Assembly: GCA_039720395.1 (NCBI GenBank)
Contig: CM077821.1
Span: 39,306,792 to 39,370,791, forward strand
Source of the DNA: Liquidambar formosana
Taxonomy: Eukaryota > Streptophyta > Magnoliopsida > Saxifragales > Altingiaceae
Reading direction: 5' to 3'
Length of the DNA: 64,000 bases
Below are positions 1 to 13,100 of this stretch, piece after piece. The translations under genes were made by a program, and so were the position numbers. Numbering within the stretch: position 1 is the stretch's first letter; every line of letters begins with the position of its first letter. The notes beneath the pieces are model-generated. The model had not been told where the DNA came from, made no database searches, and saw only the letters and a list, made by a program, of their open reading frames with translations.

Positions 1-712
1 GTGCTAAGTTTTATCAACTCAGCACTGAATTCAATTCCTAACTTAACATGCCTCAAAAGAAGGGTCGATTTATTAAGTAAAATCTCTATTTGTTTTCATT
101 TTTTTACCCTTCTTTTGACCATGACCAGTTCATGCCCCTTTAATTAATTGGGCGCTAAAAAGGGAACAAGCTAGCTTGTTACCAAAACTTTGGGAAGCCT
201 CGATAAGGAATTGCCAACTAGGCATGACTACTCAGCACAATGCATGAATTTTTAAATCTCAATTAATTCACTCTTTGTACACGTGTTGAAACATAGGTGA
301 GCATTATAAAATTTTTGGTAACAATTTATTAATTACCTAATAATTATTATGGTTTTATTTTCTATAAAAAGAATTTAGGCCTATCTCTGTGATTAATTTC
401 CTATTTAGAAACACCCTAAAAATTAAAAAGGAAAGAAAACATGTAAATAAAAATTTTAAACTCAATGTAATTATGTAAAGGAATCCGAGATAAAATATAG
501 GTAGAACACTCCAAAAGAGTCCAAAATAAAATTTTACCTTTTGTTTTTGGGTTAAAAATAGGAAAAAAGGATAAAATATAAACTCAATAAATAAGAAGAG
601 AGAGAAGTTTGACACTTCCTAAAACACTCGCCAGATTAAATAGAAAGTTATCCAATTATCGATAATAATCCTCAAATATTATCTACTTCTCTCTCTCTCT
701 CTCTTTGAACAC
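1..712. other. Upstream intergenic DNA, no gene seen
   Basis: AT-rich sequence upstream of the invertase gene. I see no coding signal. A CT microsatellite lies at about 681-704. Confidence 0.5.
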
Positions 713-748
713 TATAAATTACCCTTCTTATAATTTTTTATAGATATC

Positions 749-774
<26 letters not shown>
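713..774 (+). promoter_or_regulatory. Core promoter and CT-rich leader of the invertase gene
   Basis: A TATAAAT box at 713-719 lies about 75 bp upstream of the ATG at 794. A pure CT run at about 749-774 falls in the expected 5' leader; such pyrimidine runs are common in plant 5' UTRs. The transcription start itself is inferred. Confidence 0.55.
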
Positions 775-780
<6 letters not shown>

Positions 781-793
781 CTTCCCTGTGACA

Positions 794-3700
794 ATGGAGG
801 TTTTACAGTTTCTTTCAGTTTTTATGTTGGTTGGTTGTTGTTTTGTGTTATTATTCAACAATGGCGTTGAAGGGTCTCACAAGATATACACAGATTTGCA
901 GTCTAAACATGCCGTGAAGGTGAATCAACTGCACAGAACTGGGTTTCACTTTCAACCTCCTAGCCATTGGATTAACGGTACGTATATCCTTTTTCTAAAT
1001 TTTTAATAAAAATGTATTTTTTTTCTCTCTTTTTCTTTTTTCTTCCCCCCTTCTTTGATTGATTTTCTGTTCTTTTGATGGGTGAGTGCCGGCGACTTGT
1101 ACATTTCTTGATCAATCAAATCCAGTTTCAAATATAAAATATTTTCTAATTATTTCTGAATCTTTTTTTTTTTTTTCAATTTTATAAATCTGTCCACTAG
1201 GTTAATTAGTTTTTATAATTTTTTTAATTATTCAGATATATATATATATATTTTTGGGAATAATCTTGTGCATTTATTCATGTTGGTCAAAATTTCTTAG
1301 CATATTGAATTTGTCAAAGTGGATCTCAATATTTACTATTACTTTATTTGCGAATTTTCTGTTTCTTACTTTGATTTCTCCGGGAGGACGTTGCATGCGG
1401 TTTGCGGGGTATTTTATAAAAGTTTAATTGAGAGACTAACACGTACGTCAAGCCCTAATCTATAATACTAGGTGTTATAGTTGTGGAGATAGACTCACAC
1501 AATGAGGGGAAATTATAGTTTGAAGTTTCATTTAATAGACTAATTATACAAAAATTTTAAGCAAATCATATCGACCTTTCAATCTCAAATCAAGTTTGTG
1601 GGGGTTAGGGCATGCATGTTGATATGTGGGAATGGCCAAAAAATATTAGAGAGAGATAGGAGGAAGTCATGTGCAACCTACTATTTAAATAAAATAAGGG
1701 AAAAAAAGAAATAAGAAAATACAAGAGAGAGAATCAATATATAATAAATAAATAAAAGAGGGGAGATTTTTAGGCCCTATTTGGTTCATGGATTTTATTA
1801 AGGAAAAAAAATAAAATATGAGAAATTGAACTTTTTCTTATTTGGTTGCAAAAGAAAATTGATAGAAAAACAACAGTTGAAATAATATTGGTTTCGTATG
1901 ATATCATCTTTTCCTTTAATTTTCTTTCTTCCACATTTTTTTTCTCTTTCCCTTTTTTTCCATGGTAAAATTTACAAACCAAAGAGAAGATTAAAGTATT
2001 ATAGAAGAAGAAATTAGGTATGATCTTAACCATGAAAATGGTAGAAGTTAAAATAATTTGACTTTAAAACGTAGTTGGGAGACCGACGGAAGTTGAAAGA
2101 TTACTTTAGGTAATTTCAAAAGTCTTAATGTAAAGTGATCAACTGATCCTAATGTTATAGTATACAACACATCATTTTTCCAATGTGATCGAAGTAAGAA
2201 TATACTGAATGAGATCATTAGAGAATTTAGAAAACAAAGCCAACAAATTTTTGAAGCATATATCTATCGATCTATGTATTCTTCTCGTTCACCAACTAAA
2301 CTTGTAATAGGATGATAGGAGTTTAGATTTCTAGTCACAAGTACTTGAATCCAAGTCTTTCCACTAGGTGGGGTGAGGGCTGGGTTCATGCCCTTGAGTC
2401 TGGTGTCCCCACATACACTGTCTAGGGTGCCCATGGCAGTCCAATATTATTGCTTCTTGGTGGGGCGTTTTATCAAGCCCTTCTACCTTCCCGTCGATCT
2501 CTCCTAGGCCTCAGCAAGGGGAATAAAAGCCTTTTATACAAATATAAAATAAAATAAAATACAACAAAATAAATAAATGCTGATTATCAAACAGTCTTTA
2601 TTAAAAAAGGCATTAATGTCATATTGACCTTGAAGACTGAGGGGTCAAATATTCAGCTCTTATATAAGGATTCTTCCACCTTGAACGTGTAATAATTATA
2701 CTAAAGAGGAATGATAAAAATTATACTAAAGAATAATAATTATACTAAAGAGGAATGATAATAATTATACTAAAGAAGAATGAAACGGCGGGCCGCGAAA
2801 GCTGTACTGTGTGTCACTCACATATTGGTGGGGCGTGATGGTCAACCGCACTCACACATCAATAGGCGTGACGATTCGGCCTTCGCAGCTGACGCTAGCA
2901 TTCCCTTGTCCTAATGTATTCGTCGTTTGCAGGATATTAGTAGCATGCCTCTCAATGGGTCCCCACTGACAACATGCAGTCACTATCTCCTTTTGGCTTG
3001 CGTTAGGTTGTAGCATTCCAATTCAATAGGAAATACTAAGGTTATGAGAATGGTAATTTTATACTAATATTTGGTAAACGAGAAATGAAATGAAATGGGA
3101 AATCAAAAAAATAAAAATAAAAAAGTAAAGAAGGTAGATTTCACTTGCGATGATTTTTATTCTTTAAAATATAAGAATGATACTTTATCAGATTAAAAAA
3201 AAAAAAATGTGAGAATGCTTATTTCTTTTGGTTTAGAAATGAATGTCTATTCTTTCTTTTCAATGAGAAATAGATTTCTACACCAAAAAAAAAAAAAAAA
3301 AAAGGCCATTTTTTTCCTTTAAACTACCAAACACTCACTCTTTTTGGGGTAATGAAATTACCATTCTATTTCTTCCATCATTTTCTCATAATAAACATAG
3401 CCTAAGGATACTAGTTGGGAAGGACTTGTGAAAGTATAATTTCATGTGCTTCAAACTTTGTTAATCCAAAAGGACCCTAATAATATTTGAGGTGCCCCAA
3501 TTAATTTACTCAATGTGAGGTCCCCCACCCAAAAAAAAAAAAACAAAAAACAAAAAACAAAGTTAATCTAGGATAATTCAATAAACAATAATTAATCAAG
3601 CATGTGAAAGTGAAGGAGTACCTTACCCTGTTGACCAAAAAAGGAAGGGAAAGTAAAGTAAAGTAAGGCCGTCTTCTCCACTGTTTTTAACCTATGGAAT

Positions 3701-6700
3701 AGTGGCTGCAGTCGTTTTTCCTTTTGCCTCCATATGATTGTCTTTACGCCTTTTCCGTCCACTTTAGTTAGGAGTAAATTATTTCGAAAAAACCAACTAA
3801 TTGTATGTAACTTTTGTCTCTTATGGTTTATGGTTGTCCATTTTATAAAAAAAAATTTGACACCCTTGCACCCAAAAATTTAATATAAATTAAAATTTTG
3901 GGACACCCACGTCTTTATCACTTTTTTTTTTTTTTTTGGAAAGTTTATTGTGCACTATGGAAATATATATGAAATGGTGTACCAAATAGTGGATGAACTC
4001 TGTTTTGGGGATATCCTCTCATAAGAAAGCCCATGTGGATGGAGTTGGGACTTGGCTGATTAGTGGGGCATTTCTCATACTCATAATTGTTGTACAAAAT
4101 CAGTGGGCCACCATCAGTGAACTGTTATTCTTTACATTTTCTTTTTTAAAGGGAAAAAATGAATGGGTGCTACTGTATGTTCTCTTCTCTCTCTCTCTTA
4201 TTTGATTTTAATTAATCCATGGCTGTTTAGGTGTTTACAGAGGAGGATCCTCTCAGTTGGGCATCCCTTTATATATAGTTAAAACTCTTGTTCAAACTTC
4301 AGAGGTTGTATTTGATGCTTTATGTAATTATGTCTTTACCCTAGCAATGGACCACAGGGAAGGGATCCATGAACTCCCCTTAGGACTTAAAACAGTAGTT
4401 TCTCTCTTAATATCAATTTTGCACACTACTAATTCCTAACTTAAAATGCACATATTCCCAATTCCCGCAGCTTATATTGACATGTTTTTTTTCCCCTGTT
4501 GTTGAAGATTTATTATTTCATTGACATGCATTCTGAAAAACCTTATTTGGTTATCCAATTCTAATTTTTCATATTTTCTCCTTTTCAATCTTCAATGGCG
4601 TTCAAATTTGGGCAACGAATCAACGAACAACAGATCCAAATGGTGAGTCTCTCAAAACATGCAAACCTCATACTTCCTCCCTTCTTTTTTTCTTTCTTTC
4701 TTTCTTTCTTTCTTTTTTTTTTTTTGTTTTTTTTTCGGATTTTGCTTTTGCTTATTGTTTGTTTCACTAACCTTTATTTGGATCTCGTAAAGTGACGAAA
4801 AAAAAAAATCTTTTCAAATGAATTTTTTTTTCCTTAAATATGTTTTATAAGAGTACTATTCTTTTCCTTTTTCTGTTCCTTTTGAGATCCAGACAGTAAA
4901 TTTTTCTTCTACAGTTCTACTTCTTTTTCCCTAATGCCTATGTTTTGCATTAATATGTCAACAGCGCCCATGTACTACGGAGGATTCTACCATCTATTCT
5001 ACCAATACAATCCCAAAGGCGCAGTATGGGGCAACATAGTTTGGGCCCATTCAGTATCAAAGGATCTGGTTAACTGGGAAGCACTCGAACCGGCAATCTA
5101 CCCCACAAAACCGTTCGACATAAACGGGTGTTGGTCCGGGTCGGCCACCATTCTCCCGGGAAATAAGCCCATTATTCTCTACACCGGACTCGACACCCAA
5201 AATCGGCAAGTCCAAAACTATGCAATACCTGCCAACCTTTCGGACCCATACCTCCGAAAATGGATCAAGCCCGATAATAATCCATTAGTGTTTCCAGGCC
5301 ATGGTGTGAACGCATCAGCCTTCCGTGACCCGACAACTGCATGGTGGGCCGACGGGCATTGGAGGATAATAGTTGGTAGCAGAAGGAAGCATAGGGGAAT
5401 TGCGTACTTATATAGGAGCAAAGATTTCATGAAATGGACCCAGGCCCAACACCCTTTGCATTCAGCAGCGAATACTGGAATGTGGGAATGCCCGGATTTT
5501 TTCCCGGTTTCGATTCGAGGCAAAAATGGGCTGGAAACTTCGGTCAATGGGGAACATGTGAAGCATGTATTGAAGGTGAGCCTTGACGTTACTAGATATG
5601 AGTACTATACCGTCGGAACATATTGGCCAGAAATTGATAGGTACATACCGGAAAACACGTCGGCGGATGGTTGGAGTGGGATGAGATATGACTATGGGAA
5701 TTTTTATGCTTCAAAGACCTTTTTTGATGCTACGACGAATCGGAGGATCTTGTGGGGTTGGGCTAATGAGTCCGATGCTGTTGATCATGATATTGCAAAA
5801 GGATGGGCTGGAATTCAAGTACGTAGTACCATGTCTCCTTTTTTTTTTTTTGTTTTTTTTTTTTTGGGTCATCAAATGCTTAAGGAACATTGATTTGATT
5901 ATTTTGAAACTTCATACAATTTTTTTTTTTAATGGTATTGTTTCAGGCAATCCCAAGGGTGTTATGGCTCGATCGTTGTGGGAAACAATTGTTACAATGG
6001 CCCATTGAAGAATTAGAAAGTCTAAGAACAGAAAATGTTCAGTGGAGCAACCACGAGCTCAGTATGGGGAGCCATGCTGAAATTACAGGAATTACACCTG
6101 CGCAGGTTTGTTCCTTATAAGAAAGACAATTTTATACTCTCTTTGTGATTGAAGTACAAGAAGTTTTTGCCTTTTTGTTTTATGACATTCTAAAACAAGA
6201 TATAGCAAAAATGTTAAAAAGACTCAACTTTTTTGTCCAAATCTACTTACCTAATTCACATAATAGCTGATGTGACATTATATATTAATAGACTTGGCTC
6301 ACCATATCTTGCCCATATAATTGCCATATCAGCTAACATATATGTCAATTAGATAAGTAAATTTGGACAAATGAGTTGAACAATGTAGTTTTGCTCTAAT
6401 ATAAAACGAGTCCATTACTTTTGGTTGCAGGCCGACGTCGAAGTTACCTTTTCATTCCCAAGCCTAGACAAAGCTGAGCCGTTCGACCCTAGCTGGGTCG
6501 ATGCTCAACAACTTTGCAGCCAGAAGGGTTCAAGTGTTCAAGGTGGGGTTGGGCCTTTTGGTCTCTTGACATTGGCTTCAGAAAACCTAGAAGAATACAC
6601 TCCTGTCTTTTTCAGGGTTTTTAAAGATAAATTCAAGCATGTAGTTCTCATGTGCTCAGATGCAAAAAGGTTAATTGGTTTTACTATCTGTTTTCAGCTT

Positions 6701-7510
6701 CTCTTCAATTCAGCGTCTACAACATATTTTTCTCCATCAAACCCTCTAACTTTTGTTTTGATTTGTTTTGGCTTCTTCAAACAGTTCATCATTAAAGCGC
6801 GGACTATATAAACCATCATTTGCAGGCTTTGTAAATGTAGATTTATCTGATGGGAAGCTCTCTCTTAGGACTTTGGTATGGCCTTTAGATGATATCTCTC
6901 TATATATATATATAGCATAGTGCATTAGGGATTGTACCTTGTGCGTTGGCCTCATGTACTTGTAACTCACCAATGCACGGGATATAACCCCCAATGTGGG
7001 TGCTGATATAACTTGTATTACATCTTTGACCACCAACCTATATTATACACACACATAGGGTGATTAGAATCGGGAGACAACAATTTTTTTTTTCTTTTTT
7101 TGGTGCAACAATCAATATCCAAATAAGCTAGACACTGAGATAGGTATTAAGTAAATTTTTAACCATTGGATGGAAAAGAAATGGACAGCAACTAAAAAAA
7201 TTTGTACAAAAATGTTGTCATCCCTCGATCCTTATCCTTATATATATACAAAATTACAAACAGATGGAATGATTATTAACGTTTTGGTTACAAACTATAT
7301 GTACATGCGCAGATTGATCATTCAGTTGTGGAGAGTTTTGGCGCTGAAGGAAGAACATGCATCACATCTAGGGTGTATCCAACCTTAGCAGTCTTGGGCA
7401 ATGCCCATTTATATGCATTCAACAATGGGACAGAGTCTGTTACCGTTGAGAAGCTGAATGCATGGAGTATGAAGAAACCTCGGATGAATGAGGAAGGCAA
7501 TAGGTTCTAG
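794..7510 (+). CDS. Cell-wall invertase (beta-fructofuranosidase, GH32), seven exons
   Basis: Hydrolyses sucrose to glucose and fructose in the apoplast. Exons: 794-977, 4634-4642, 4965-5818, 5947-6105, 6431-6669, 6785-6875 and 7313-7510. These give 1734 nt, 577 aa, the usual family length. The start is the ATG at 794, followed by a hydrophobic signal peptide (about residues 1-27). The catalytic residues are all present: nucleophile D62 in WINDPN, D186 in FRDP, and acid/base E239 in WECPDF. The proline after the cysteine is the cell-wall rather than vacuolar signature. Exon 2 is the 9-nt mini-exon that completes the DPN motif. The aspartate that separates invertases from fructan exohydrolases (Asp239 in Arabidopsis cwINV1) appears to be D272 in SLDVTR. 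Its usual lysine partner is Arg275 here, so an exohydrolase side activity cannot be excluded. Intron 1 is long, about 3.7 kb. Confidence 0.95.
978..4633 (+). other. Invertase intron 1, repeat-bearing
   Basis: This large intron separates exon 1 from the mini-exon. It holds poly-A/T tracts and a short tandem array near 2690. A segment at about 2330-2560 has a GGTTCATGCCC box and ends in a degenerate AAAAT tail, possibly a SINE. The stretch at about 1770-2035 begins CCCTATTTGGTTCA and ends with CAAACCAAAG, as hAT-like MITEs often do. I found no gene inside. Confidence 0.5.
2690..2785. repeat. Short tandem repeat, AATTATACTAAAGAGGAATG unit
   Basis: About four imperfect copies of a 20-27 bp unit containing AATTATACTAAAGA follow one another inside invertase intron 1. 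Confidence 0.75.
6908..7024. mobile_element. Degenerate MITE related to the copies near 41.3 and 59.4 kb
   Basis: Lies in invertase intron 6 next to a TA microsatellite. It shares GGGATTGTACCTTGTGC, ATAACCCCCAATG and GGTGCTGATATAACTTGTAT with the foldback elements at 41259-41440 and 59331-59504, but its outer ends are eroded. Confidence 0.55.
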
Positions 7511-10311
7511 TTTTACAAAGTGTTTAATTCAGTGTTAGACAATAACTTGGGTACATTTTATTTTAGTTTGAGTTTGGTTTTGCTTTGAATTGAAGTTTCA
7601 CATGTAGTTTCCAATTGCTTTTTCACATGCAGTTTCCAATTGCTTTACATTTTCTTAGTTTCTTTATATTTAGTTTTGATCATGGGCAAGAATCTTGGAT
7701 ATCATGTATGATCACAATCGTTTGTGAACGACATGCATGGTCTCGGAATATTCTATACAAGAACAGCTTTTTTTATACTCCATAATATTTGCTAAACATG
7801 AATCAGCAATTCATATTCAAAAGAAGTTAGAATGGAGCAACATAATTTTCCTTCTCGTTATGCTGAAAACTATACCATTAATTATAAAGACGACTATTAG
7901 GCACACTTGCCTTGGTATGATTACCCAAAATGGCAAAAACCATAAATAAACTACATATCAATAATTCACATTTTTAGTCCCCAGCTCAACACTTTGGGAT
8001 TAAGATGTTTTGATATGTTTTTATAGCTTTGGTGGGGATTACAAAAATTATGAATTTTAAAACACGAGTAAACAAATACACGAATATGGACACGTAGACA
8101 CGCGTCTTTGTTAACATAAACACATAACATACAAAAATAAACTTATGAAAATATGCTCACAATTATATATGTAAACATGAGAATGCACTTATTTATTCGG
8201 ATAAGTAATGAAATATGAGTGGGAGTTGAGGAAGAACTCCTCCACCTTGAGGTGGAAGCAACTATTTTTTTGATTTAGACATTTAATAAGGGAGCGAGAA
8301 AAAAAAAAGAATCGATTGCCTCCCTTGTGCTTTACAAAGCATGTTGGACCAATTCCCTTTATGTATTGTGGTTTTGTTGGGCCTTATGCCCATGAAGACG
8401 AGTGGGGCTGCCCATGTCCTACAATCCTTTACTTCATGATGAATGTAAAATATGGAAAAATGAATTAATCCAATGTATTGTTAGGCCTCGTAGACTTGTT
8501 AGTACTGTACGATTTTACCTTTTACCCATAGCATAAAAAAGTAGTTCTTTTTCCTTTTTCTTTTTTCTTTTCTTTATTTTTTATTTTTTGGGTTTTGGTT
8601 TTAGTTGTGGGAGCTTTTTTTGCTTTTCTTTTCTTAGAAAAAATAAATTAAAAGAGGGGTGCAACACGAGTTTTCCATGAATTCTTTGCTTCTTTGGTCA
8701 AAATTGGTTAGATTAGCAAGACTGGAAAAAAAAAATTGATGGGTTGAAAAAATTAAATTTATGACCATAGCAACCAAAGGAAGAAAAAAAGTAAGAAGAT
8801 TAAAAAAATAGAAAGCAAAGGGAGGAGCGTTGGAAAGCGGGGGGAGAGAAAGGGTTACCTAGGGGTGTGGGGAGAGAGAGGCTTTGAGATGTGGAAGAGA
8901 GGGAAAGCCTGGGGAAGGTGATTTTGGTGCAAAAGTAGCTTTGGTGTTTTCCAGATAAAACCATTATTTTGAATGACGGTCCTAGCTGTGCATGACGTTG
9001 TATACGGACACTTATTGTAGAAATAACTTCGGTAACTAACCTATTGTGGGAAAAATTTATTGAAATAGCATTATTTAGGGAAAAAAAAAACTCCCTAATC
9101 CTAGATAACTTTTGAGTACTTATCGATTGATTAAGATGTATAGAGATTTTACGAAATTGTAGGGATCGATGTGTTAACTTTGATTAAGACAAGAATAATT
9201 ATTTCTTAAGGAGAGGCGATCGCGGCTGACCATAGCATTCCCCTTCTCAAGGCATGTTGTTTATGGTGGAGGATTCAAGATAAGGATTGAAGACGTAGTT
9301 ACCTTTGATTAAGACAAGTATTGATGCATAAGGACCGGGGTGTGGGGTGGTCTTTGCACGTGTTGTTTGAAATCCTAAATTAATCACCCCTTTATTTCAA
9401 AAAGGGTTTAATCTTGGATGGTTTGTTCAGTGATTTCCCTATCACCCAAGAAAACAAAAACAATAAAAAAGGCAAAAAAAAAAAAATTGTTGATGATGAA
9501 CAGATTATATATATAAAATCTTTGCGGGTCAATTTAAGTATCCAATTCTGAGATTAAATAATTTGACAACTAGCAAAGATGACAAGATGTGCATTTAATT
9601 AAATTTGCTTAAGGTGGACCCATAATTCACAACAACTCTTCGATTATTGAGTATTGAAGTTCAGAATTTCTGGCATTTGACTGAGTTGCTTGGATCTTAA
9701 TGCCAAGATAATTAAAAACATGAGCGTGACCTCTCACCAAACTAAGTTGACAAATTGAAGATGTAACCTATCTCAACCTCTGACTCAATATAATACATCC
9801 CACCATCGTTAGTGCAAGAGAATAAAGTTTCTTTTTTTAAAGCAAAACAACCCTTTTTGTATGATAACAACTAGGGTTAGGTGGCCTTCAAATTTCAACT
9901 CGATAAATGGCATGGCATCAATTTCTCCAATGAAGGTGCCGTTGGTATTGTCGACTCTAGCATGTGTGTAGATGAAGTTCATTTCAATCAATATTCCAAA
10001 ATTATGTAAATTGAAATATTCAAACTTAGAATAATGAGCAGTGGCGGAGTCACATGGGGGCCGGGTAAATTTGGGCAATGTTCCCCACACCAGTACCTAA
10101 AAATTAAAATTCTTTCTTTAGATTTTATGATTTTTGTAAAATCGTCCCACGAGGTTTTGTTTTTAATTCTTTACTTTCTTATTTTTGTCAATTTCATTAT
10201 TTTAGTATAAATTTTTGAGAGGTTGAGATACCCTTTTATTTTTATTTGCTATTATAAATTTCATTATTTTGTTGATATTAATTTCATTTTTTTTACTCTT
10301 TATATTTTGAT
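7511..10311. other. Intergenic DNA downstream of the invertase, no gene seen
   Basis: AT-rich sequence with poly-A runs and many stops in all frames. It should hold the invertase 3' UTR and poly(A) site just after 7510. The stretch at 10030-10090 contains AGTGGCGGAGTCACATGGGG, of a kind common in plant retroelement debris. No intact element could be delimited. Confidence 0.5.
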
Positions 10312-11504
10312 GGATAAATTGTAGAAAACTGTTCTAAACTTTAGGTCAGGTTTCATCTTGGTACCCTCAGGACCTCTAAGTTTAAATTTCAATAATTTGA
10401 GTATCCAAACTTTTATTTATGTTAAAATTGGGGGCTTACCTTAAGCAATCGTTCTCTTTACCAAACTATAAAGAAGCACGCGATGTGCATGTGATGCATA
10501 TTTACTCATAATATGATTATTTTACCCTTATGTATTTATTGAATTCCTAACTTACCCGTCTGCCCCTGTGCTCTTTTACCCCCATCCTCAAGTTATTTTC
10601 CATCCACCTCTGCAACTTTCATTCACTTGCTTGCCATGCCACATTTTCTGGCATCATTCAAATCCGATATACACCTCGCGGGCACGATGGGGCCTTGAGC
10701 TTTGAGGTCAGTCTTACAATGATGACAATGGAGGGTTTTTCTATTTTTTAATCCTAAACCCAAACCCATGAGGTTGGTGACGAAGATTCGGAGAAGCCAT
10801 GGCTATTATAGTACAAAAAACAGAGATCGTTCTCTTTCTTCTGCAATGGGCACTGGATCTATAAAAAATTTGGGCGGTGGGGTTTGTTCCCATGGTCGCC
10901 GCGTTCTCAACTAAAACTGCACAAATCAGTTTTCCCACAATAGTGGCTTTGGAAGCTTATTGGAGGAGATTTACGGCACAACAAGGTCCCCCGGGCCAGC
11001 AGAAACTCCAGCGACAAGATCAGTACCGCCGGCGTGGGATTTGGGTGGAGTGTCTCTCTTTCTTCTTTGTTTCTTTTTTGAATCGGCTGTTGTTGAACAC
11101 CTCCCTCGCTCGAAAAAAAATGGAGGTTTGGTACAAAAATCTCCCCTTTTCATTATTGTATGGATCCTTAATAAAGACAAGCCCATCACAACCAACCACT
11201 GTTGGGTCACAAAGATTGAACCTAGGTTGCTGTTGCTCAAGTTTTTGGATCTTCAGTTCAATGAGTTTGAAAGGACGGTGCCAAGAAAATTGTTTGATAA
11301 GAGTTTGGTACGGAGTGCTATTTTACTCCGTATTCAAATTTTTTGTATTATTTTATTCAAAAGTGAAGAGGGCAAAATAGTCTTTCACAAATGTCTTTTT
11401 AACGCAATGCACAAGTTGGGTATTAAATCGACACAATTGAAACCTGAAAGTACAAAATTGAAACCTTCGACCCAGAGTTTAAGGTAGTTTTATGTAATTT
11501 ACCT
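10312..11504. mobile_element. Pack-MULE-like element with about 90-bp terminal inverted repeats
   Basis: The left end starts GGATAAATTGTAGAAAACT. The reverse complement of the right end starts GGTAAATTACATAAAACTAC, and the similarity continues inward with gaps for about 90 bp. The ends resemble those of the element at 27861-29511, so the two look like one family. Direct repeats are imperfect (TATTTTGAT on the left, a TATTTTAAA-like match on the right). The GC-richer interior is unlike the flanks and contains a leucine-rich-repeat gene fragment at 11236-11310. No transposase was seen, so it is probably non-autonomous. Confidence 0.6.
11236..11310 (+). pseudogene. Captured LRR-extensin (LRX)-like gene fragment
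   Basis: The frame reads LKFLDLQFNEFERTVPRKLF followed by DKSLV. It matches the strongly conserved LRR segment of plant leucine-rich-repeat extensins (FLDLRFNEFEG-type). Only about 25 codons are recognisable, flanked by unrelated sequence within the inverted-repeat element, so it is read as transduplicated debris and not a gene. Confidence 0.55.
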
Positions 11505-11809
11505 TATTTTAAATGATCTTAGGTATTTTATAGAGAAAGGTTTTGATTTTTGGAGTAAAAATATTGTCAATGGAAATTTTCATTTTTTCTATTTATTCAT
11601 ATGTTTAAAAAATTTTTTTGATGATGTTATTGTTGCTTGGGAGGAAAAAAAAAAAATTATGTAAAATTATAGTCAATTAATATATGTAATTGAAAAATTA
11701 AAATAAAATCTAAACAATAAACTAAAACTCGCCCTATTAAGAAAAAATCTTTACTTTGCCATTGGTAATGAGTATATTTATTTAGAAGACTTATCAAGTT
11801 GTCATAGAG

Positions 11810-12290
11810 GTGTGTTGGTATCCTTCCCCTCTTGATTGGATTAACTTGAATACAGATAGACTTGCTAAAGGTAACCCCAGTCTTGCAGTTGCTGATGAGA
11901 TTTTCAAAACTTGGAGAGGATTTGTTAAAGGAATGTTTTCTGTTAATATTGGTGTTTATAATGCGTTTTATGCTCAGTTGGTGGCAGTGATTTTGGGCAT
12001 TGAGCAAGCTTGCATGGGCTAAGGGTTGGCTTAATATTTGGCTCGAGAGTGACTCCCTTTTTGTTATTCAATGCCTTAAAAATCTTGATTTTACTTCGCC
12101 TTGGGCTCCTCGGATTAAGTGGCAGAATTGCAAACATTTTTTGAGGTTTATGCAGTTTCATTGTTCTCACATTTTTAGGGAAGGGAATGCTATGGTAGAT
12201 AAAGTTGTGAGTATGGGTCTTTTTTATGATGGTTTTTGTTGGCATTGGTCTGCGCCCTTGATTTTCATGCCTTTCTTAGTCGGAACATGA
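11810..12290 (+). pseudogene. RNase H domain relic of a LINE-type retrotransposon
   Basis: Two overlapping frames together read as a plant non-LTR RNase H domain. The first includes WINLNTDRLAKGNPS and AVILGIEQA. After a +1 shift near 12000 it continues WAKGWLNIWLESDSL and ends with HIFREGNAMVDK. These match the WxxxNTDG, LGI and LESDS blocks of the family. No reverse transcriptase or endonuclease remains. It is a frameshifted, truncated relic. Confidence 0.75.
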
Positions 12291-12412
12291 TTGGTTTGCC
12301 TTTTTATAGGTTTAAGTTTTAGATGGTTTTGATTCTTAGCTGTGATTTGTTTTATGGCTTTTGCTGTCAATCCTAACTTTTTAATGTTCTTTTCTTCTTT
12401 CTATTAATTATA

Positions 12413-12676
12413 CTCCCTCCGTTCCAAATTAGGAGTCCCCTTTGAAAAAAACACGTTTTTTAAGAAAACCTATTAAATGCTTTCATATCAATGCATAAGT
12501 ATTAAAATTCCAATTTTGCCCTCAAGTGTGTAAAACATTAGGAAAGTGAGAATACCTTTTTAAGGGTATTTTAGAAAATGAATCAAAAATGACCATTAAC
12601 TTTTGAAATAGGACAATTATTTTGAAACATTCCAAAAAGGAAAATAAGACACTTATTTAGGAACAGATCGAGGGAG
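12413..12676. mobile_element. Stowaway-like MITE, copy 1
   Basis: Begins CTCCCTCCGTTCC and ends with the imperfect complement (GATCGAGGGAG). It is flanked on both sides by TA, the Tc1/mariner target duplication. The body is about 85% alike by eye to the copy at 38609-38869. It has no coding capacity. Confidence 0.85.
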
Positions 12677-13100
12677 TATTTGTTTTTCCTTGATTAATAA
12701 TATTTTAAATAGTGAGCACATGATTTGAAAGTCATTGGATGCTAATCTAATTGGGATTCAATGTCCTTATTGATGCTTCTACTCCTTTTAAAAAAAAAAA
12801 CACAAAAAAAAACAAACAAACAAACAAACATTTTATCATAGATAATTATTGCTTTGTATGACAATTTCCTACATCCTGATTCTCCCAATGTTCACACATG
12901 AGGAGGATACCACCGGAATGATGTCACTTACATGTGTGTGTGTGTGTGAGTCCCACTTCTATTTGATAGGTCGGGCCTAAAAATTTTGAATGATTTCGAC
13001 TTGATTGGTCAGGCCTGAAAATCTAGAATGATCTCGACGCTTAGCATTTTCATTTCCCTTTTTCAAAAGATTGTAGTAATCATTCTCCTAAAGTTTTATA

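Noticed and set aside
5218..5547. Antisense frame across invertase exon 3
   Set aside because: Lies wholly inside a catalytic exon and has no recognisable domain.
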